Positions 58,699-64,000 of a DNA stretch of 64,000 bases are shown here, piece after piece. A program made the translations under genes and the position numbers. Every line of letters starts with the position of its first letter. Position 1 is the stretch's first letter. Location of the stretch: positions 53,469,783 to 53,533,782 of the forward strand of contig CM057228.1 in assembly GCA_029891385.1 (NCBI GenBank). Reading direction: 5' to 3'. Below the pieces are notes generated by a model. The model made no database searches. It was not told the DNA's origin and saw only the letters and a list, made by a program, of their open reading frames with translations. This DNA comes from Erythroxylum novogranatense (taxonomy: Eukaryota > Streptophyta > Magnoliopsida > Malpighiales > Erythroxylaceae).

Positions 58699-59299
58699 AA
58701 TAGAGGGTAAAATGGTTAAATATGAAGTTGAATTCGTGTGCCCCTTTTTACCCTACCGTAGGCCATGATCGTGGCCTACAATATTTCCATCAATTCTTTT
58801 ATTTTTTTTTCTTTTGTCCTTTTACAGTTTCTGAAATCACTTCTGAACTTTTTATAGCTCTTTCACCTATCTTTTTCTTACTTCCTCGATCATCTAATTC
58901 ATGTCGAAGTCTTATGCCTTCTCAATTTTGTTTGGAAACGAAAATAACATATCTATGGAATTCAAACTATTTAAAAATCAAAGGAAATAATATGGAATTA
59001 ACAAGCCATAGGTTGCCTCCCATGCAATGCTTCTTTTAATGACGATAGCTCGATGCTCTTTCCTTGGAAAGTCAGTCTGGATCAATTATGAGTGACTTGC
59101 TTCCATTTTTTTCGTTCAACATCAGTTTATAGCTTGTAAGTAAGCTACACATTGCAAAATGATCAGAAGGACAATATTAATAAAGTTGAGCAAACCAATT
59201 AATTTTAGTAATGTCCTTCTAACTAACTAACTGTCAATAAAATAAGGAATAACAAAAATCCCTAGATCTTCTATTGAATTCAACAGTTTGTCCTCTAAG

Positions 59300-60240
59300 A
59301 AGGTGGGTTACTCTCCTTCTTCCTTAATCACCTTCGTCTCCTTTGCTTCTTCCACTCCACGAATAGAGACTTTCATAGCTTCTTTAAACTCGATGTCTAT
59401 TGTCATATATTCTTTGTCCTTTTGTTCTTTAGAAGATTTGAACACATCAATTATCCTGAATGAGCTACTATCTTTCGGATTCTTTAATACAACATTCCTG
59501 TTAAATGTCACTTGGTCATCATTGATCTGAATGATAAGATTCTTTTCATAGACATCTACCCAAGATTTTTCAATGTTCAAGCATGGTATACTAAGATTTG
59601 GCAGATAATATGAGGGGTTTTCATCCTTTTCTTCATCCTCTCTTTTGATTTCTTGGTCTTGTATAAGGTAAGGTCTAGCATGGTCTTCCATTAGCTCTTC
59701 TTATTCTTTCCTAATTCTAAGTTTGATAGCCTCATATTGCTATCGTTGATAAATTTCCAAATTGTTCAGAGAGCCTTCCATAATTCTATTGCAAAATTCA
59801 TAGGCAAGTTGTCTTACTTGAATCTCCAAGTTGTGAATAAAAGTGACATGATTTTTTGTTATTTGATTAAATTGCTCTTTTAGTGTCTTCTAGTTCTCTT
59901 CAATGTCTGTTAGCTTATCCATGATTTTGTCCAATTTGGAATCCCATGAACTGGACTCATCTTGCTAAAATTCATATAGGTCTTGATGTCCTATGTGAGT
60001 ACTTGCATTGTTGGACCAATAGAAATCTGGCTAGTTCTGTTACCCCAGAGTGTACATATTCCAACAAGGATTGTTACTTATCTAACCATACTGTGTCTCA
60101 TTGTAATTCATAAAAGTTCCTTGCTCCCTATAATATCTAGCTTTCATCATTGTTCTTTCCATTTCTTCTTGGCATCTAGCTCTTTAGATGTCTCATTCTC
60201 ATTCTAAGATATCTTGTTATATCTATGCTTTATGAACCAA
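59300..60240 (-). pseudogene. Athila-like gag/protease remnant
   Basis: The minus-strand frame 59691-59308 contains VDVYEKNLIIQINDDQVTFN, which fits the RVNDEQVTF-type segment after the protease in Athila-group polyproteins. Upstream, around 59760-59840, HNLEIQVRQLAYEF and MEGSLNNLE fit the NLENQVGQLA...GSLP segment near the gag C-terminus. Stops and frameshifts are scattered through 59700-60240. Family membership is recalled from motif resemblance, not searched. Confidence 0.65.
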
Positions 60241-60316
60241 ACTTCTTTATCTATTTTTTTCAATTAAAACAAAAGATAGTGAAAAAGATTTAGACTAAAG
60301 AACTAAACTAATCACC

Positions 60317-60334
60317 TCCCCAGTAACAGCACCA
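60317..60334 (-). other. Primer binding site of the Athila-like element
   Basis: The minus strand reads TGGTGCTGTTACTGGGGA, a mutated form of TGGCGCCGTTGCCGGGGA, the tRNA-Asp-type site of Athila-group elements. It lies six bases after the LTR. Confidence 0.8.
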
Positions 60335-60340
60335 AAAACT

Positions 60341-61858
60341 TGATTAAGTGTTTGATGTGTGTAAGTTTTAATAAATACCCTCAATAATCTGCAAGTTCGC
60401 GTAGTACTTAAAGTGTCAATCCCACAAGGAGGGATAATCTAACCCTAAGATTTAAGGCCATAACTAATCGCAGAAATTCAAAATATAACGAAACTAAAAC
60501 GAGAATTCAATTCGATCAATCAAACAATTTAAGAATAAATCACGACAATATTAATAATTCAACAATTGCAACACACACCCAAAAATCAACCTAAGAGAAT
60601 TACCAATTGAGAGAAAAGGAATTTTACCTATCCTTAACACTGACCTAATTGATTATGAATTACCGGATTATTGTTTCTAGACGATCATAGGCTGATTACT
60701 CTTTCTCGAGTTATAACCATTAAACTTAAATTATAAACCCTAATCAGATTATAGAAATTGCAATCTCTCGATTAACAATCTATCCAAAATCCTAATTAGA
60801 CATGAAGTTGTTCAATAAACTATCGAAAACCTATGTAAGATCTCTCTTCACACAATTACCTGTTTCATTTAATTCTTGTTCTATTAAATCATCTAACTCT
60901 CGTTAGCCTAATTTCATTATTTTTCATTCGATTCACCCTCTCAGTTTATTAACGAATTATGCAATCACAGAATTTAATCACAATAAATCCAATAAACATA
61001 AAAACAATCAGATTTCATTAAATCAATAATAAAACTATAAAGATGAGTTTAGACATCCTCAACATTTAGATCTTATCATCAACTATTCAATCTAATTCTA
61101 TACAATGATTTACTGAAAATAAATAAGAAATATAATTGAAATGGAGGACGGGAGGCAACGATGTTAGGAAACCTCCTAATCTAGGAAGTACGTCAAGTCA
61201 ACTTTTTCTCCGCTTCTCTCTTCCTTCTTGTTTTTCTCAATCTCTTGATGAATTCTCTTAAGGGTTTCTTTAAGGTGGCTGATGTCAAAAACCTTATTTT
61301 CTGCCTCTTTTCTTGTTCTTTAAATATCCTCTTATGTTTTGGGAAACCCTAGGATTTTTATGGGATCCAAAAAGTTCAAAAAATCTCTAAAAACTTGACG
61401 TTCTTGAGTGTCTGCGTGTTTGCCCGACGCAGGCCATGATCATAGGCCACATCTGAGCCTTTTGTCACAATTGTGGGCCACGTCATAGGCTTCTGTCATG
61501 ATTGTTTCATGTGCTTCTGTCACAATTGTGGCATGTGGGCCATGATCGTGGGCCAACTCTTGTGCTTCGGGCATGATCGTGGCTTGTTATGTCACGATCG
61601 TGGGTCATTACTTTAGCCTAAATGTCTTCGAAACTTCACCGTTTTTTTATTTGACCCTAAAACATTATCAAACACATCGAGGTACCATAAAACCATAATA
61701 TTTAAGTTCAAAGACTTGTACTAACCCATAAAAACACTTAAACACAAATAATTAACAAACTACTACAATTTTAACCTAAACACATGTTGAACGATTGAAT
61801 TAACAATTAAATACATATCAAAGTAAGCCCTAAAACATGATGCAATTTTGCGTTATCA
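60341..61858 (-). repeat. 5' LTR of the Athila-like element
   Basis: 1518 bp, TGATAACG...TTAATCA on the minus strand. The right edge (61858) borders the intron of the second CACTA's TNPA-like gene. It contains the CATGATCGTGG array at 61431-61610. Confidence 0.72.
61431..61610. repeat. Array of about seven CATGATCGTGG-type dyads in the Athila-like LTR
   Basis: Variants include GGCCATGATCATAGGCC, CACAATTGTGGGCC, CATGATTGT, CACAATTGTGGC, GGCCATGATCGTGGGCC, GCATGATCGTGGC and CACGATCGTGGG, spaced 18-35 bp. Most keep an ATGATCGT or ACAATTGT core with near-dyad symmetry. Confidence 0.85.
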
Positions 61859-61929
61859 ATCTTATAAGTACATATAAATGACAATATTTATCTAATTAAT
61901 GTATAAAATTAGATAAAATAAAAAGATTA

Positions 61930-62550
61930 AAGAATATATTTTTTGCATCTCAAACTTTTGATAATAAAAATCCTTTATCGCTTAAGAGATATTCTTCCAT
62001 GTATAACCCTCAAGATCTATCCTCTCCTTGAACTTGGATGAGATATTTCTATAGCACGTTCCAGACATATCCAACCTAACATATAAACATGTTTAGATCA
62101 TTTTCAAATTAAAACATATAACTTAAGTATAAACCTATGGTGTTATTATGTATTAATTACAAAATGTTTAGAACTTCACTCATATATTATTGACAATTGT
62201 AATGTAAGTTCTTCCATCAACTTCGTTAGCTTCAGACTAGAGATCGCCTCACTCATCTGCAACATTTACCCCTAATATCTCTATTGGGTTAGGGGTGGTG
62301 AATGATGTAGGGCTAGTGGATGGTGTAGCAGGGCTATTGGATGGTGATGGTGTAGCAGCAAGTAAAATAGGTGATTGTACAAAGACTGTAAGTCGGGAAG
62401 GTGATGTCTCATCTAGATATGTAGTAGCTAGACGTACAACACCTGATTTTGTAGCATCTACAGAATGTGATGCTTTACTTGGAAAATGTGGTAACCTGAA
62501 CCTTGATCGCAATAAATCATATTTTCTCTTTTGTGGCTTATTTTTAACCT
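61930..62550 (-). pseudogene. TNPA/Ptta-like gene fragment of CACTA-2
   Basis: 62512-62249 (minus) is a Pro/Ser/Thr-rich N-terminal exon (RSRFRLPHF ... PSPSNSPATPSTSP) like 16825-16531. 62080-61935 corresponds to the second CACTA-1 exon (IELEGYVWK equivalent). The rest is missing to the left, where the Athila-like LTR begins. Confidence 0.72.
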
Positions 62551-62689
62551 GAAATTCACATTTTATTGAATATTCTAATAATAAAACAATATAAGTTAAA
62601 CATAAATAACATTATATTATTGATGCAATAATATATTTATTCATATGATATCATATTACAAATATAACTTAATCGTTATCATCACTTAA

Positions 62690-64000
62690 TTGTAAATCAA
62701 AATCATCATCATCTTCTTTTTATGAAGAATTAGAATAAAACTCAAACTCCTCTTTAGATTTCTCACTCAACATATTCATTATTTGGAGAGGTTCATTCTT
62801 GACATATTTTACATATGCATTTATTTCATAAATATCTTTTTGAAACACTTCACTTTCAATTCTCTTATTTTCTCCTTTTCCTTGTAATTCAAAAACACCT
62901 CAAAGTTTTACTTTACAAACGACCAACCAATCTGACTTATCTCGTCATAAGCGAAAAAAGGGGCATAGTACACCTGGATCACTTGCATTGTCAACATAAA
63001 AGGTTCAAATTTTCTAAATCTTCTTCGTTAGTTGATTTTAACTAGATTATATCGACTGTGCACTTTTGTTCCAATACTACGAGTTGGATCAAACCAGTCA
63101 CACTTAAATATCACACTCCATTTTATTTGGCAATGTAGGCTACTCAATTTAAAGTATCTCAACAATTTTACCATAGTAATATATCAATTCTCCCTGTATG
63201 CAATCCCCACTATTTACTATTGTCATGCTATGATCATAATATTCTGTATGAAATTTGTATCCATTAATAAAATACACCAGATACCATTTGACAATTCTCA
63301 AAGGTCCTTTTGCAAGATCACATATGAACTTGTTCACTATTGAATTTTTTGAGGCCTACACATAAAAAATCATACTAAATAGTATAGTGTCATTTAAACA
63401 CTTTGACATAATAATTCAACCATTTCAATTATTACAAGTGAAAACTTACATATTTCTCGAACCATCAAGGAAAGTGTCTTCCAACTTTTTTATTGATATC
63501 ATCCTGTGTACTTTCGGGCACTAGCTTGCGTAACCATTTCTCATATAATATAAAAGCATTATTTTATATTTTAGTTATGAACAACACTAACTTCGAAAAC
63601 TTAAATAATGAATTTCAAAATCAACTTAAACTTACTACACAAAAGGTTGAAACTCTTGACAATTTAATAAAATATAACTATGGGCAACCTCTATTTCTTC
63701 TTCTATTAACATTCTTCTTTATTGAACACCCATATGATCATCCTAAATATGTGAAAATGGATAAGTTACCATCAATATCATTAGTTTTGCACCCCATCAT
63801 CATTACGAGGAACTTTTCTTTCTCTTATATGCACATGCAACTTAAAATAATGTGAACAAAATGTACTTGCTTCCTCCACTCACTAAACATTACATATTAA
63901 ACCTTCAAATTCTTACATTTTTTTTCAAGTGATGTAAAACCCTACGTTACAAACAGGGCTATTACAATTCTGTAATTAAAACATGTTACATTTTTTATCT
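62690..64000 (-). pseudogene. TNPD transposase C-terminal fragment of CACTA-2
   Basis: 63337-63149 (minus) reads YLVYFINGYKFHTEYYDH, aligning with YPVYFINGYKYHTECHGH in CACTA-1. 62950-63150 carries decayed KTSLIFKCDWFDP-type DUF4216 sequence, and 62700-62780 the acidic tail. An intron near 63360-63450 is followed by FPWWFEKY (CACTA-1: FPRWFERY). ERKVPRNDDG near 63800 matches RERNVPRNDDG. Frameshifts throughout; it runs off the window. Confidence 0.8.

Larger units (their letters stand above)
58699..61858 (-). mobile_element. Remnant Athila-like Ty3/gypsy element, pol largely deleted
   Basis: On the minus strand: a 5' LTR (61858-60341) starting TGATAACGCAAAATTGC, a primer binding site like that of Athila-group elements, gag and protease-flank remnants (60240-59300), then a short piece ending in ALHGRQPMA (near 59010), a phrase I associate with the C-terminal end of such polyproteins. 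RT, RNase H and integrase are missing. 58758-58779 repeats a palindromic word of the LTR, so a scrap of 3' LTR may remain. The Copia-2 3' LTR abuts it at 58698. Confidence 0.7.
61859..64000 (-). mobile_element. CACTA-2: part of a second, more degraded CACTA element
   Basis: On the minus strand it carries pieces of the same two genes in the same order as CACTA-1: a TNPA-like gene (61930-62550) and a TNPD gene (62690-64000 and beyond). The Athila-like LTR ends at a point equivalent to the intron near 16300 in CACTA-1. No terminal repeats are in the window. The gap between its two genes is about 140 bp, against about 1 kb in CACTA-1. Confidence 0.82.

Noticed and set aside
58722..59039. Plus-strand 105-residue frame right of Copia-2
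   Set aside because: The minus strand carries the GRQPMA polyprotein end there, so the plus frame is a shadow.

Overview
The window is nuclear DNA from a flowering plant, most likely a eudicot. It is AT-rich, has spliced genes with GT-AG introns, a plant-type histone promoter, and nested plant retrotransposons and CACTA transposons that make up most of its length. I cannot name the species. Only two host genes look intact. One is a seven-exon RING-finger protein gene (CDS 28925-33395, +, 847 codons after splicing). The other is an intronless histone H2B gene (33673-34092, -). They converge with about 280 bp between their stop codons.

Layout, left to right. 1-9358: a decayed Ty1/copia element (Copia-1, +) with 1.9 kb LTRs, cut by the window edge. 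9799-10572: a PIF/Harbinger-like non-autonomous element with a TAA target duplication. 11450-14401: two degraded copia remnants in opposite orientations. 14402-26915: a 12.5 kb CACTA (En/Spm) transposon with matching ends and a perfect AAT target duplication, whose two minus-strand genes (a TNPA/Ptta-like gene and the TNPD transposase) are both pseudogenes. 28925-34250: the host genes and the H2B promoter. 34585-35665: AT-rich tandem and fold-back repeats. 35859-46149: an apparent old solo LTR, split by a complete 9.0 kb Ty3/gypsy chromovirus (36544-45551, -) with a perfect AATTT target duplication. 46690-49240: a decayed RPA1-like (replication protein A large subunit) gene on the minus strand. 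49655-58698: a second copia element of the Copia-1 family (+) whose 5' LTR lacks about 685 bp. 58699-61858: a pol-deleted gypsy element resembling Athila (-). 61859-64000: part of a second CACTA (-), apparently interrupted by the Athila-like element.

Nothing here looks like a host pathway or gene cluster. The most unusual signals are in non-coding parts of the elements: (i) four repeats of a short hairpin in the leaders of both copia elements, with a compensatory base-pair change; (ii) arrays of short dyad-symmetric words (AAGTCGACTT, GTCGCGATCGT..., CGTCGCGACG, CATGATCGTGG) in unrelated LTR elements; (iii) a duplicated non-coding exon upstream of the CACTA transposase; (iv) about 3.5 kb of unexplained DNA inside the CACTA; (v) a fold-back structure with a GC-rich palindromic loop; and (vi) small indels clustered at CAG/CTG/CCGG sites within elements but not in the host genes, which may be a sequencing artefact.

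All homology calls come from reading translated motifs by eye. No database search was run. Boundaries of decayed elements are approximate unless LTR ends, TIRs or target duplications are cited.
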